In this document: piece by piece, positions 18,840 to 31,116 of the stretch
Position numbering within the stretch: position 1 is the stretch's first letter
Layout: every line of letters starts with the position of its first letter
NCBI GenBank assembly: GCA_963575745.1
Contig: CAUYUJ010013803.1
Span: forward strand, 190,427 to 254,426
Direction: 5' to 3'
DNA length: 64,000 nucleotides
Origin: Prorocentrum cordatum
Taxonomy: Eukaryota > Sar > Dinophyceae > Prorocentrales > Prorocentraceae
Position numbers and translations under genes: made by a program
Notes under the pieces: generated by a model
Told to the model about the DNA's origin: nothing
Database searches by the model: none
The model's input: the letters and a program-made list of their open reading frames with translations, nothing else

Positions 18840-21800
18840 AACTACGCCATTAACCGCGGCGCGGGTGAAAAAATATGCGCCCACCCCAATGGGCGCCAAA
18901 TCGCCCCTACAGGGCCCCCCACCCGGCATGCCCCGCGCGCGGCAGCAGAGGCCGATCATGGTCCGGAAGGCCAACGCGCTTTCTCCAGGCGCGAACCCGC
19001 GCCAAGACAAGAACCCAGCATCCCACAGAGCCCGAACGGCCCAAGCATGCAGCGAGCCACTCGAGGCACGTTCTTGACTCGGGAAAAACTGAAATGGTGA
19101 GAATCCCATAGCCTTGCCACGCGCTCGTGATTGCGGAAGCTGAAATGGTGAGACCACCATTGCCCTGCTCAGCATGTTTGATGCCGTCGCTAGTCAACAT
19201 GAGATGAAAGCAACTTCGACCCGAAACTTCTCCAGGGGTGGGCGCAGGCCATACTATCGGGAGCACAGGGTTACCACGCCGAGCTCGCCCCCGCCCCCCG
19301 CCCACCAGCAGCGGCGGCGAGCAACGCGCGCGGCGAGGGCGGGAGCTGCATAAGGCACTCGCCGCCGACGCAGCGCCCGCCCAGCCCGCGGCGGCAGGCT
19401 CGGCGCGCGGCGTCGGCCCATCGCTGCCCGCCAATCAAGCCTGGGCGCCAGCGTCACTCCACGCCGCTGCCAGGCTGACGCGGTGCGCTCGCTGGGCCTG
19501 TCGCGCCTACTCGCGGAAGCCATCCTGTCTGCTCATCCAGGCCGCCTGGCCCTCCGCGGTTTCCGCCTCGCGCGCGGCGGCCATCTGGTCGCCCGCTTGC
19601 ATCGCCTCCATCGTCGGGCCACTGCCTGTCCCCGACGGCGGCCTTCCCCCAGGCGCCCGGGCCAGTCGCGCGCTTCGCGTGCGACGATCCGCCCCGCCAG
19701 CCCGCCCAACCCCTGCAAGGCGGCCTCTGGCCTCTTGCGGGACAACCGAGCGGCGGCCTCGGTCGCGGGGCCGTGGGCGGCGGCGCCTGCGCCGCGAGCC
19801 GCAACCGCCGCAGCTGCCCGCGCCGGCCCAACTGGCGGGGCCGCCACGGCCTCGGGCGGAACTGCAGGTCCAGGCGGAGCGGGCGCGAGGGCAGCATCGG
19901 CCATCGGCGGCGGGGCAGCCGCGCCCACGCCCCCCCGGCAAGCCGCCGCGGCCCACGGGGCGCCCATTCCCGCGCCTGCCGAACGTCGGGACCGCAAAGG
20001 CCAACGGCGGAGGGCCAGCCGCACCCGCACTCTAGACAGGTTTCTCCGGCCAACGATAGGGGGCAAACAAACCGACCTCGCTTTTGACTACCCTCGCTTC
20101 CAAGAGATACCAAGCGAGGCCGCACTACGGCCTGCACTGGTCAAGCCGCTTGACGAGGAGGCGCGTGGCATGACTTGGTTTCGCCTGGAAGCGAAAGCTG
20201 GGTAGGTAATTCACACTCTGAAACGAGGCGCCCAGTGCCCCGTGCCCGTTCTTCGCCAATCTGCGCGGAGGCAGCGGGCGCCTGGCCGGTCGCAACACTG
20301 TCTCGCCAGCAACTGCGGCATGGGCCTGGCCCGCACTCCGCAGCCCCCCTTCTGGCGGTTGCCCCCTCGCCCGCGCTGCCTAGGAGCGGCCTCGCCTGGC
20401 GCGCCGACAGCCGCAGCGCGCAGCGGCAGCTGCTGTGACCCAGCGACTGGCTTGGCACCGCCGTCTAGTTGCACCGTTGACATCCGCTGCGCCTCTCGAC
20501 CGTCGCCTTCGCGCCCGGCGCGCAGGCGGCGCCGGGCGCCCTGGGCGGGCCAGTTCGCCCGCTGGGCGCAGGTCCACTGGCCGCTTGGCCCAATCGCGGC
20601 CTCTGATCAGCAATGGATTTTGCCTGGGCCCCGCGGTCTGCCGCTTGCTTGTGCAGGGCCTGCACCGACCAGCTCCTTTCTGGAAAGCCCGCCGCAAGTT
20701 GCTCTCCACCATCTGCAGCATCGCCATATCCTCGACCTGGTCGTCACCTCTCTGCTCGGGCGCGCCGCCCCCGGTGGGCAACTCGGCCTCGCCCTCGAGG
20801 TCGGGCGCGCGTTCGGCTTCTGACTCGCCGCCCTTCTCGCCGCAGGTGGCCGCGGGTGCCGACGTCGACCGTCGTCTGGTTGGGCGTCGGCCTGGCCGTC
20901 CACTCCCTGCTGAGCCCGCGTGCTCTGGGCCCACGCGCAACGCGGCGGCGGTCTCTTTCTCTGCAGACGGGAATCACGTCGTCGACGCCGACTGGACGCA
21001 TGGGCCGGCACCTCGGCGGCGCCCAAGCGGCGGGGCCGGGGTGCCAGTGCAGCCCGGCAGGGCACTACCAGCAGCACATCCCCAATGACTGAACCGCCAC
21101 TTCTTCTGGCGGCCAGACGCCGGGACGGGCCAGCCACGGGGCGCGGCCTGCCGTCGTCCTCCGGTTCGCTCTCCCAGGGCAGCAGCTCCTGGAGCGCGTC
21201 CCACTCGCGCCGCATCCAGAGCCGCAGCTCATTGTGCTCCTGGCTGCGCCACGACAGCGCAGGCGTCTCGCCCGCCATGGGTTCGCGCGCCCAGCCCATG
21301 AGGAGCCGCGCGCGGCGCAATAAACCTGGCTTGCCGGGCCGCCACGCGCCGGCACAAAGCAGCCTATATAGCCAGGTTGCGACCTGCGCGTCGCTGCCCC
21401 CGTGCTCCAGGCGCGAAGAAGGGGCCCACCCATGCCTGCGCCAGCGGCGCCCCCGCGCAATGCATGCACCACTCGAGCCAATAGTCCTCGTCGTCGCCCC
21501 CCCCTCCAGACCGACACTGCTTATCCACTTCTGGCTCCGCTCTAGCAGCTGGTTCTGGAGGCCCTGCAGCTCGGCCCCCAGGGCCCCGCTGCCGCCGCCG
21601 GCTCCTCCGCCTGCTGCCGACGGCGAACCTGGCGCAGGAGCCTGCGCCAGATCTGCTCGCGCGAGCTGCGTCGCCACCACCTCGCCCCGCTGCCCCCCTC
21701 GCCCATGAGCGGGCGGGCGCGAAGGTCGGGGACTGGGCGCAGGTCCAACTCGTCGGCTCCTGGTGCAGCGCAAGGACTCCGGCCACCCCTCATGCTGAAG

Positions 21801-24420
21801 GCCCCGCCGCCCTCGTCGCTGGCCGCGCGCCGACTGGCTGCCGCGCCTTCTGGCGGCCCCCCGCCGTCGCCAGCGCTTCCCCGCCAGTTCCGCCACGCAC
21901 TGCAGGGGAAGTCCGCGCCCTTAGGGCCCTCGCGAGCACATCCAGGCCCGCCCCCCGCGGCCCCCCTAAGGCCCGCTCCAGGCGCAGCCCCAGGCTGGCC
22001 ATCCGACCAAGCGCCGCGGAGGATGGGCATCGCCCGCCAGCCCGCGTAGCCCGTGCCCTGGCTGTCGCACTGCAGCTTTGTCATGTCTCGGGGGTCGCCA
22101 TCATCTCGAGACATTGGCATTGGGGCAATCAGACGGGCGCCCCCAACGTCTGCCCCAGCTCTGGCGGGCGGACACGCCGCGCACGTCACCGACGCGACAG
22201 TGGGAGTCAGCTCGGGTACTCCAGCCGACTCGACGGACTGTGATCCCCCACCCTCTCGTCGCCAGCCTCCTGCGGGGCAGCGCAAAACGGTCTCGGAAGG
22301 CCCCGCCCTGCCCCGCCGCCCCAACCTTCGCCGGGCATCCAAGGTCGGGCTGGAGACTCGACGCGGCAGCATAGGCCCTCCCGCTATCTGATGGGCCCCG
22401 TGGCATTCGGCGCCCGCGACTCAACGGAAAAATGACGCGGGCGCCCCCAAGGCCTGACCCAACACCGGCAGAAGGCCCGTTAGTCCACGTCACCGCAGCA
22501 GTCGCAGAACTCATCTCGGGCCCTCCAGCCGATTCGACGCGCAGGGATCCCCCGCCCCCCTTGTGGCCAGCTACCCGCAGGGCAGCACAAGGGGTCGCGC
22601 TGGATTTCGCTCTGCCCGCCCCGCTGCCTCAGCCCTCGCAGGACAGCCAAGGTCGGGCCGCAGACGCGACGCAGGAGCCGCAATCGCAGGAGCCGCCGTG
22701 CCCGCTGTCCCCGAGGCTTGCCGCATGCCCCATCCAGCGTCGGACGCGAGTCCTCTTCCTTGCCCAGAGCACTCGCAAACCCGCCGACGTCGTAGTCCCT
22801 GGTCGTCGAGGCCGCCCCTTCTGGCGGTGGCCCACTCGACCAAGTCGGGCAGCCTGCGGGCCCTCTACTCTTCCAGCATCTGGCCGTCGAGCACAGCGCT
22901 CGTCCTGGCTGGTTCCTGCACGGGGGCAGTCGGCGGCCGCTGGGCCCATGGGCTGAGCAGGAGGGCGCGAGGAAAGCTCGCCCTCCCACTCCCCGCCGCC
23001 AACCGCTGCCCCCACTGGGCGACGCAAGGAGCACTCGCCCCCCCATCGCCCCCGCGGCTCGCAGCCGCCGCAATTTGGCCCATGCGCCCCACGCCGCCTG
23101 CAGCGCGCCGCTGTTGATCAGCTGCCGCAGTGTTTTTTCTCTGGCGGCAACGAGGGCGCGCAACTTCTGCGGGCGTGACCCTGCCAACTGACCACGGTCA
23201 CGGTCGTGCGGACTGATCTCTGGCACCTGCGGCGCCAGCTTCTCGAACTGACTGGTGCCGGTTCCTCGTGGATAACTGTGAAAAAACCCCTGCAGGTCCC
23301 AAACAATCCGCACGCTTGCAGGGCGCGCCTGCGAAGTGGCCATGGCGGTTGCAGGGCGTGCCCTGCTAGCGGCATGCGCGGCAGACTTGACGGGCGGGAT
23401 TTGACGGGCGGCACTCGCTCTTGGCGGCGCAGCTGTTGCGCAGTCGCCCAGCGTGCCTGGGCACCAACCGCGCCGAGGAGCGCGACCAAGGGCCCCCCGC
23501 TGCGATGGCCAACGCTGGTCTCCCCCGCAGCCTCGGCGCCGTGCTCGCTGTCCACGGTGTCCCGCGCGCTGATGGCGGCCGGGGGCTCGCCATCGCCAGG
23601 GTCGTCCACGGGCCCCCCCATCGTCACGGCAAGCGCGATGCTGCCCTGGAGCACTGTCGGAGCTGCTGACGGCTTGTCCCAGGGGGGGCAGCTGCAGCGA
23701 GGCCGACGGCGAGCCCAAGCTACTCGCCTCCGTCAACGCCGCCCCCGAGGCCCTGCAGCAAAGTCAGAAGGTCGCCGCGCAGGCGCTCCATGGTTACTCT
23801 TCTGGCCGCCTCTGCTGCCCGTGGGGTTGGGGCCGCCTGCGCGCGGAGGGCCAGCAGGCGTTGCGCGCGCTCCTCGGCGTCGCGGCGCCAGAGGGCGAAT
23901 GCGACCTCGCGCGTCAACCACTTAGAAACTGTAGCCCCCTGGTACTGTAATAGTTGGCCCAAGCTGGTGAGCGAGCACCTCGCGCCGATCAGCGCAGCGA
24001 CGCAGGGCGAGCATACTTGGGCCCAGCTGTCGGAGTCGCGGTCGTCGCAGGACCCCCGCCACGACATTGGCGGGGAGGAGAATCGAGCTGCCGCCGCGCC
24101 CTGCTGGATGCCCGTCGGGCCCCCAACGCTGGAATTGCTGGCAGCAGCGCGGCCTCTCGCGCGGGCCCCAGGCAACCTCCCCGAGGGGCGGGCCTACGCA
24201 ACTGGTGACTGTTGCGCTTGCTGCATGGGTGGTGGCACTGTCGCCGCCCCTGAGCCAGCGGCTTGGTCCCCCTGGTCCTCCTCGTCGCCGTCGGTCTCAG
24301 AGTCGGGCCAGCGCTCGATCTCGGACTGGCCTGCCCTATTACCCATGTCCACGTCGGGCTAGAAAGAGTCGGGTTCGCTGCCCGTGCCGCTGGGCGGCTC
24401 TCACTGTCTGTCCATTTGCA
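18840..24420 (-). other. 5.5 kb GC-rich, coding-like but unrecognised block
   Basis: Many overlapping openings occur on both strands because stop codons are rare at this GC content. On the minus strand a few segments look like real helical protein. Examples are WLTREVAFALWRRDAEER near 23880, REKTLRQLINSGAL with QAAWGAWAKLRRLR near 23120, MRREWDALQELLPW near 21200, and EAALQGLGGLAGRIVAREAR near 19700. They fall in different frames and no catalytic motif is visible. A decayed gag-type or host gene is possible. I cannot name a family. Confidence 0.3.
22134..22680 (+). repeat. Degenerate tandem duplication, ~306-bp period
   Basis: Segment 22134-22375 is repeated at about 22440-22680. Shared text includes GGGCGCCCCCAA, CACGTCACCG, CCTCCAGCCGA (first copy ACTCCAGCCGA), GATCCCCC and CAAGGTCGGGC. 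Identity is moderate. Confidence 0.6.
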
Positions 24421-24426
24421 GGCACT

Positions 24427-24508
24427 GCCTCCTCCTCCTCCTCCTCCTCCTCCTCCTCCTCCTCCTCCTCCTCCTCCTCCTCCTCCTCCTCCTCCTCCTC
24501 CTCCTCGT
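24427..24508 (+). repeat. Pure (CCT)n microsatellite
   Basis: About 27 uninterrupted CCT triplets. Confidence 0.97.
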
Positions 24509-25214
24509 GGGGGCGACTGCAGCGGCGACATCGCCATGCCCTCGGTCTGCCAAGCAGCTGCATCGCAATCGCGTGCCTGCAGGGGTGCCTCAGGTCAGGC
24601 CGGCCCCGACGAAAGCCAGCTCTTCTGGAGCAGATTGTCATCGACATCGATCAACCAGGGGTGCTTCGCATCGGCTACTCGCTTGACGTACTAGCACACC
24701 TCCCATAGAATAGCCAGGTCGCGAGGAGCACGCCCTTCGCCTGTGAACAGATACTGGGATATACAGATCAGGATAGACTTGTATATCTGTATACACAATT
24801 GATGCACATCAATGCTTCGTATCTCGTGGGATGGCTCTGAACGTTTCTCTGCGGGCCCCCTGGTTGCGTCAAGGTGTCTGTTAGGGTAGACTTGAAACGT
24901 CTGAAAATGTTCGAGCTGTCGTTGAGCCGTCTTGGACAGCTCAAGTCGCTTGTTTGATGTGCCCCCTCTGAAATGTTTGGAGCGGCCTGTGGGAGAACGA
25001 CCTTTCGGGGGCCGCGCAAGGGAGGTGCTCGAAGGAGGGGGCAATCTGGAAGGGTGTGCCGGCCGCAGGCCCGTGCCCCCGGTGTGCCCCGTCCTATGGT
25101 ACAGACTGTCATGCGTCCCCTGCGGGTGGACAACACAACAAGGAGGAAGAGGATTGCAGTGTAGTGCTAATGCCCTTGAGATTAGACAGAACCCTGTGAA
25201 GGTGCTCGTGAAGG
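24509..25214. other. No recognisable gene
   Basis: Mixed sequence. Openings on both strands lack recognisable domains. Confidence 0.5.
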
Positions 25215-25235
25215 TTGGGGAGGAGCAGGAAGAGG

Positions 25236-25267
<32 letters not shown>

Positions 25268-25292
25268 AAGCAGGAGCAGGAGGAGCAGGCCA
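25215..25292 (+). repeat. (GAGCAG)n short repeat
   Basis: About 13 imperfect GAGCAG/GAGGAG hexamers. Confidence 0.9.
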
Positions 25293-25834
25293 TGGGAATA
25301 TTGAGGCTCTCGAATCAGGCACTGCCCACCCCGTCTTCTATGTAGTCAACCGTGGTGCAGATGATGTTGCTGGCCGTGCGGTAAGTTTCCAGAAGGGATT
25401 CTGGAACACGTTCGACTTCAGCATGAAGAGATGAGCCTAATGGTGACACGCCTTGCATATATTCAAAATCTAGCCTGGACTGAGGACCCAAAACTTAAGA
25501 CTCTGAAGGTGCCACGGTTTCCAAAGTTAGGAGGCTCCGCGAGGTCCAGCTTAGCCCCCATGTGGTGCATCATCATTGGAAACGCATCCGATGTACCAGG
25601 TGCGCCAGGGCAGGTACCTTAGGCAAAGCCCGCTGGGTCATCAAGCCCTGCGCACCACAATCCCACCAGCCCTCTGGGCGACAGGTGGTCTAACGATGTC
25701 TTTCTTTTCTTTTCCACAACTCCTTCTTGCCCTGCGGGGAGGCGTTTATCACTGTTCCCTTAATATACACCCCCTTCCCCAGGCGGCTGGGGGCCAACCA
25801 GGCACCATGCCGACACCATGACCACCCGCCCCCC
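25293..25834. other. No recognisable gene
   Basis: More balanced composition than its surroundings. A plus-strand opening at 25431-25622 has no recognisable domain. Confidence 0.45.
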
Positions 25835-26170
25835 ACCATCCCTGTCAAAACACCATACAAACCGCACTCTGCCTCCACATTTGGAGCATGCGCAGCCAAC
25901 CCGACGCGGCCCCCCAACATCCCTGTCAAAAAATCAATGCAACGTACACTTTGAAGCAAAGTCTTGACTCATGTTCGTGAGGCCCGCGAGCACTTCGTAT
26001 TGATGTTGACAAGGACGGCGGGGTTGTCTGCATATTCCCTGCTGTGCGCAGGGCTACCATCCCTGAACAAAAGTACAAACTGCACCTCGAGGCTAAATCT
26101 GGATCATGCGCGGCCATCCCGCGATCACTGTCAAGTGGTTTTGACAGGGACGGCGGGGGTGGTGGCGCGT
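25835..26170. repeat. Nested inverted repeat around CCCTGTCAAAAC
   Basis: Plus-strand CCATCCCTGTCAAAACACC near 25838 and CATCCCTGTCAAAAAATC near 25918 face reverse-complement partners TTGATGTTGACAAGGACGG near 26000 and TTTTGACAGGGACGGCGG near 26137. CTGCTGTGCGCAGG occurs twice on the right arm. It looks like a small foldback element or paired inverted duplications. Confidence 0.55.
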
Positions 26171-26261
26171 GGCCTGCTGTGCGCAGGCCCAGCAGACACA
26201 ATGATGGGCATCGGTGGCGGGGGCCGACATGTTTCCCGATGTGTGCTGTCACGTGCGCAGG

Positions 26262-26465
26262 CGCACCTGACGCACTCTGCACGTGCCCCGAACGCGGCGC
26301 ACCTGGCGCGGCTGGAGAGTGCGGCACACCTGGCGCACTCGGAGCACGCGGCGCATCTGGCGCACCAGGCGTGCCTGGCACGCTCGGGCCCCAGGGGTAC
26401 CTGGCGCGCGTGGCGCTCGTGGCACGCGTGGCGCACCTCGCCCAAACGTCGCGCACCTGGGGTCG
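26262..26465 (+). repeat. GC-rich minisatellite with CACCTGGCGC core
   Basis: About 12-15 imperfect units of roughly 15 bases containing GGCGCACCTGG / GGCGCATCTGG variants. Confidence 0.7.
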
Positions 26466-26639
26466 GCGTTGGTTTCCAGTAGCTGCCCATCCAAAGACGA
26501 CCGCAGAACATGTTCAGGCTCGGGTGTTACTTATGTGTAGGGAGGGCGGGTGGGAGTGAGCTAGACGGCTTGCGGGCGGGTGGGTGTCTTGAGCCTCCAC
26601 CTACCCCCTCCCCTGGACCTAAACGGGGAGGGCGCGAGG

Positions 26640-26850
26640 TGTCAGAGGGTTCGTGTTCGCCCAAGATGGCTCCAAGAGGGCCTCAGAGGGCCCAAGACGG
26701 CCTCCAAGATCGCTCAAGATAGTCCAACATGGCTCAAGATAGCTAACAACATGCCTCCAGGAAGCCCCAAGAGGACCAAGAGACGGTTCCAGGTGCTTCT
26801 GGCGACCCCTCAAGACCCCCCCGAGAAGTCAAAATCCTTCAAACACACAG
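26640..26850 (+). repeat. CAAGAGGGCC-type degenerate repeat block, copy 1
   Basis: Units such as CCCAAGATGGCTCCAAGAGG and GGCCCAAGACGGCCTCC recur every 15-16 bases. Blocks of the same type lie at 36778-37555 and 50040-50260. Pro/Lys- or Gly/Leu/Trp-rich frames follow the repeat. Confidence 0.75.
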
Positions 26851-27239
26851 CCAAGGAAAATCCAGGTGTGTTGCATTCTCGCCTTTTCGCTTCGAGACCG
26901 TGCTGCCCGCCAGGCAGGAGCCGTGCCACTCTTTTAGGGACGGGCTGCACGGGGCCGAGGTGCGCGCGCGGACCTCTTTCTTATGGAATCCTGCCCACGA
27001 CTCAGACCAAGACAAAACGCGTCCTCTCTGGGTGCTGCCAAAGCAGCACCAGGTGGCCTGTTTCTGTGCCCATGGGGTGCAGCGGAGCGCCCTGCCACGC
27101 AAAGCCAAATGAGACCCGGCCCCTGGGAGCTGCCTGACGTGCAACTGTCGCCACGTGCCTGCACCCCTGAGGGGGGGGGCCGTGGGCATGGACGGGATAA
27201 GAGTGACCTCGACGGGGGCCGCCCCCTTCGACCTGCAAC

Positions 27240-27380
27240 TCACACAATTCCGCGGTGAATCAGCTCATTCCCAAGACAGCCACATCTGTGCGAGAGAATC
27301 CCGAGCTTGCGCAGGCCAAATATGTCAGCAAGGACAAAGGCGTGCCAATATTGGAGGTTCGTCGTGGCCAAGATCTATAA
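27240..27380 (+). CDS. Possible coding fragment (no start)
   Basis: A plus-strand frame reads AVNQLIPKTATSVRENPELA then QAKYVSKDKGVPILEVRRG before a TAA at 27378-27380. It has a protein-like composition but no start and no recognised family. It may be an exon end or chance. Confidence 0.2.
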   Translation, partial: SHNSAVNQLIPKTATSVRENPELAQAKYVSKDKGVPILEVRRGQDL

Positions 27381-28120
27381 TTGCACTGCTGATGGGTACA
27401 TTATGCATTAAATCTGATTTGAAAGCGTTTTATGAACGTCACAGAACTCGCGTATGCAACAACAACAAAAAACAAAGAAGGGTTTACGTACATTCGTTAT
27501 GGGCACCTCCTCCGCAAGTCGACATCGGAAAGTACAGCATCGACGAGGTCGACCCCACGCAACACCATCCACACATTTTACAGAATTTGCAGGCGGCCAA
27601 GCCGTTCAAAATCCCAGGGTCCTTGCCTGAGAGCCTCGAGAGTAGTAACTTCCATAGAACTAAAACTCTCATGCAGGTAGTCTCGGCCTGATCAAGAAGC
27701 CTCGAGGACACGTGACGTTTGAAACGGTGGGACATTGCAGTGTTGCGCATGGTCGCCGCTCAAATTGCCCGCGTCCAACTGTACTGGAACGCAATGCTGG
27801 CTCTCCCGTGCAAGGGCATACATTATTCAGACATGCCGAAATCTGAACACATGCATTCGATGCATAGCCACAGTTTACCATACGGAGGTGGAAACATCAA
27901 GGTGATGCGGCATCTTAATTTGGGCGGTAGATCGCACAGCCGATTCGGGCAGCTCGGCAGACGCACCGTTATACTTATACCATACGTGCCTATGCCAAAA
28001 GATAAGCGATGAAGCGCCCTGGAGCGGGGCATCCAAGCGCCTAGCGTGGAACATCCGAACGCGAAACACACAAACACCACACAACCGAGCGTGCAGCAAC
28101 ACCCGTGAACGAGCTCTTCA
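27381..28120. other. No recognisable feature
   Basis: AT-richer than its surroundings. No domain is recognised on either strand. Confidence 0.5.
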
Positions 28121-28124
28121 CGAC

Positions 28125-28252
28125 GTGACGTCCGAGACGACGACGACCGCGACGACGATCCCCGCCAACGACGACGACCAACACCACCACTACGACCACC
28201 ACGACCATCGCGACGCCGACGACGACGACGACAACGGGCGACGACCGACCGA

Positions 28253-28334
<82 letters not shown>

Positions 28335-28405
28335 TACGACGGCGACGGCGGCGGCGGCGGCGGTGGCGGCGGTGGCGGCGGTGGCGGCGGCGGCGGCGAC
28401 GACGA
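28125..28405 (+). repeat. (GAC)n array passing into (GGC)n
   Basis: GAC triplets, purest at 28250-28335, then GGC/GGT triplets to about 28400. Confidence 0.95.
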
Positions 28406-28559
28406 CGGCTGAGGGCCGTGGCGCGCGGGGGGGGCCATTGCCGCCGCCCACGCGCGCGCGCACCTGCGTGAGCAGGCCACGAGCTCCTCCCGGAGGCCCT
28501 TGACGTGGCTCGCGCAGTCCTGCCGCAGGCGGTCATCGGGGGACGACGGCAGCAGAGGT

Positions 28560-28830
28560 AAAACAGAAAGCGACGACGCCGACGACGACTATAAAACAAA
28601 AGACATCGACGGCTATCACGACGACAACGCCGACGACGACGGGGACGACGACGACGACGAGGGCAATGGCGGCGGCGGAGATGGTGACGGCGACGACGAC
28701 GACGACGACGACGACCTGCGACGACGACCTGCGACGACGACGACGACGACCTGCAACGACGACGACGGCGGCGGCGACGAGGGCGACAACGGAGACGGCG
28801 AGGCCGAGGTCGACGGCGGCGGGGATTTTG
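28560..28830 (+). repeat. Degenerate (GAC)n array
   Basis: GACGAC text with GGC, CTGC and ATC interruptions. Confidence 0.85.
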
Positions 28831-28974
28831 ACAGGTCCGGCCACGTTCTCGCAAGGTTTGGGAGTTTTCCTGAAAGTCCCGACAGGTTCCGAATAGCTTC
28901 TAGCGATTTGCAGAGTGGGGAGGCTAGGGAGGACGAAAGGAAGGAGAAATAACGGATCCAGGCTTGAAGGCGCT

Positions 28975-29165
28975 TGCAATATATGAAGAATCGGAAGGAA
29001 GAGAGGCGGGGATGAGAGAGAGGAGGGAGGAAGAAAGAAATGAGGACGAGGAGGAGGGAGTAGGAAAATGAGGGTGATTGGTAGGAGGAGGCCGACGACG
29101 GCGGGATGGGGGGGAAAACAGAAAAGATAGGAGGGGGAGAAGCGAGGAGGGAGATAAGGAAGGAC
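28975..29165 (+). repeat. GGA/GAG-rich purine tract
   Basis: Irregular purine-rich sequence (GGAGG, GAGAGAGG, GGAAGAA). Confidence 0.75.
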
Positions 29166-29194
29166 CCAGGCGCTCTCAGTGGGTCCTGAGAGTT

Positions 29195-29325
29195 TTGGCG
29201 ACGACGACGACGACGACAACGGGCGACGACCGACCGATGACGACGACGACGACAACGACGACGACGACAACGACGACGACGACGACGACAATAGAAGGCG
29301 GCGGCGGCGGCGGCGGCGGCGACGG
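29195..29325 (+). repeat. (GAC)n then (GGC)n microsatellite
   Basis: GACGACGAC with AAC variants, then about 9 GGC triplets. It shares GACAACGGGCGACGACCGAC with the array near 28225, so these arrays are related duplicates. Confidence 0.9.
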
Positions 29326-29592
29326 CGTCCAGGCGGTCTGGCTCGCGCGGTCTGCTCTCGACGGCGGAAATAAGCGCTGGGCAGAGCGCCCAACGGAGGA
29401 GTTCGAACGCGGCCGCCGGAAAATTCTATGTCGACCTCCCCGCTCTGGTCCTGGGAGCACCTTTAGATCGGTGCACTCCCGGTCGACCGAAGGCCCCTCC
29501 TCCCCTCTTCCCGACTTCCGCGCGCCCCGCACCGCAGGCCCCCTCGGTGCGGCCCCTGCCTGCGTCGCCGGACTCCGGCCACCCCGCCCCAC

Positions 29593-29727
29593 CAGGGCTC
29601 GAGCTAAACAGTGTTTGTAGTTGTCGTTTTCGAGCTAAACAGTGTTTCGTTCTGCCATTGCTGCAAAACGAAATCAAAACGAAAACGGTCCGCGAAATCG
29701 AAATAACACAGTTCAGCCCGAGCACTG
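29593..29727. mobile_element. hAT-like MITE, copy 2 (perfect 8-bp target duplication)
   Basis: A 135-bp element. The left end is CAGGGCTCGAGCTAAAC and the right end, complemented, is CAGTGCTCGGGCTGAAC (3 mismatches in 17). CGCCCCAC directly flanks both ends (29585-29592 and 29728-29735). Internal text TCTGCCATTGCTGCAA matches copy 1. Known hAT elements have CAG-type ends and 8-bp duplications. There is no transposase gene here, so it would rely on one elsewhere. Confidence 0.85.
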
Positions 29728-29739
29728 CGCCCCACCGCC

Positions 29740-31110
29740 GACTTCGTCGTGCTCGGAGGAGCCCCAACGAAGATGGCGGCGACGGCGATGCACACAGGTC
29801 GGGAGCGAGAGCAGGGCGGTGGTCGGTCTTCGGGAGAGGTCGTCGGCACGGGCGCCATGGCGATGCCTGGCAGGCAGTGTGGCCTGGCAGCGGGGAGGGC
29901 GGCTGGATGATGGGCGGGGGGAGGGGAGGGGAGTGCGCAGACTCGAGGAGTGCGTCGCGCAGCGCGCTAACGGCCACACCAGAGCGGGGGAGAACCTGAT
30001 GGCCATCCCCCCGCCCGCCAAACGCTCACCCCACAGTGCCCACCAAAGGATCGCGGCGGGGGAGGGGAGCAAAGGGAGAAGGGAGGGGGACAAGCGGGGG
30101 AGGCGGGGGCGGAAAAGGGGGGGAGGGGAGGAGGAGTGGAGGGATGTGGCGGAAAAGGGAGGAGGATAAGGGAGAAAGGATCGGTTCGGAAGCTCGCGGG
30201 GCCTTGTCGCACTGAGTCACAAGGACGACCATCACAAAATCACGATTCTAAACCGGTCGACGTCGCACCCCACCGAGATGTCGCCCGCCGCATCCCGCGG
30301 AAGCGGCACAAGCCAGCGGGCTGGATGAGGCCAGGAGAGCGCGAGGTCACGCCAACAAGATCCGAGGCGGTGGCTGGAAGACTGTAGAACGACAGACGAG
30401 GTCAGCGTAGACTGGTGCCAGAACACGGGGAGAGAACGACTGCAGATGACTCCTGCCCCGAGTCTCCCCACTGACATCCTCCCCCTGCGGCAACACGCCC
30501 TGCAGCAGATGATGAGGCCAGGGGGTGCTGGGATGGGAAGCGCATCGGTTCCAGATGCCCTCTGGCGGGACAGGCTTCCTTTTTTTCTGCAAATATGCAA
30601 GCGTTTCTTGATGTTCGGCGATGACGGGCGTCATGCGGGAGGGGGGAGGGAGGAGTGGGGGGTATGACGTAACGCCCCCCCCCCGCCGTGTGGCTCCGGC
30701 ACCACAGCCGCGCCCGCGCGCACGACGCGACGAGCGACAAGCGACGACGACGACGACGACGCGAGCAGCATGTAGGTGGCGATCTGCCCCCTCGCGCCTG
30801 TGTACACCACAACGCTCGCGTGCACCACAGCGCGCGTGTACACCACAGCGCCTGCGCACATCGCAACATACTTTTTGGGGGGGCAAGGCCCCAGGAGGAC
30901 GGCGATGACCGACGCCCCCTGCGCACGCCACGGGCGCACGGAAAACCGTCGCCGCCGACGATTCGTGGGCCGTCGCGGCTCGGGGCGGCCACCGGCGTCG
31001 CATGGGCCGTCGCGGCGAAGCCCGCCGCCGCCGACAACGCGTGGGCCATCGCGGCACGGGGGGCCGCCGACGACGCGTGGGCCGCCGCGGCGGGGCGCGC
31101 GAGTGGCGCC
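29740..31110. other. GC-rich sequence without a recognisable gene
   Basis: Includes a G-rich purine block (29880-30180), a short minisatellite with units like GTACACCACAGCGC (about 30795-30860), and roughly 50-bp GC units carrying GCGTGGGCC (about 30995-31095). Overlapping openings on both strands follow from composition. Confidence 0.55.
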
Positions 31111-31116
31111 GAAGCA

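Noticed and set aside
26700-26725. ATGGCTCAAG resembling part of the dinoflagellate spliced leader
   Set aside because: It belongs to the CAAGATGGC-type tandem repeat and lacks the rest of the leader. A similar GGCTCAAG near 34492 is also isolated.
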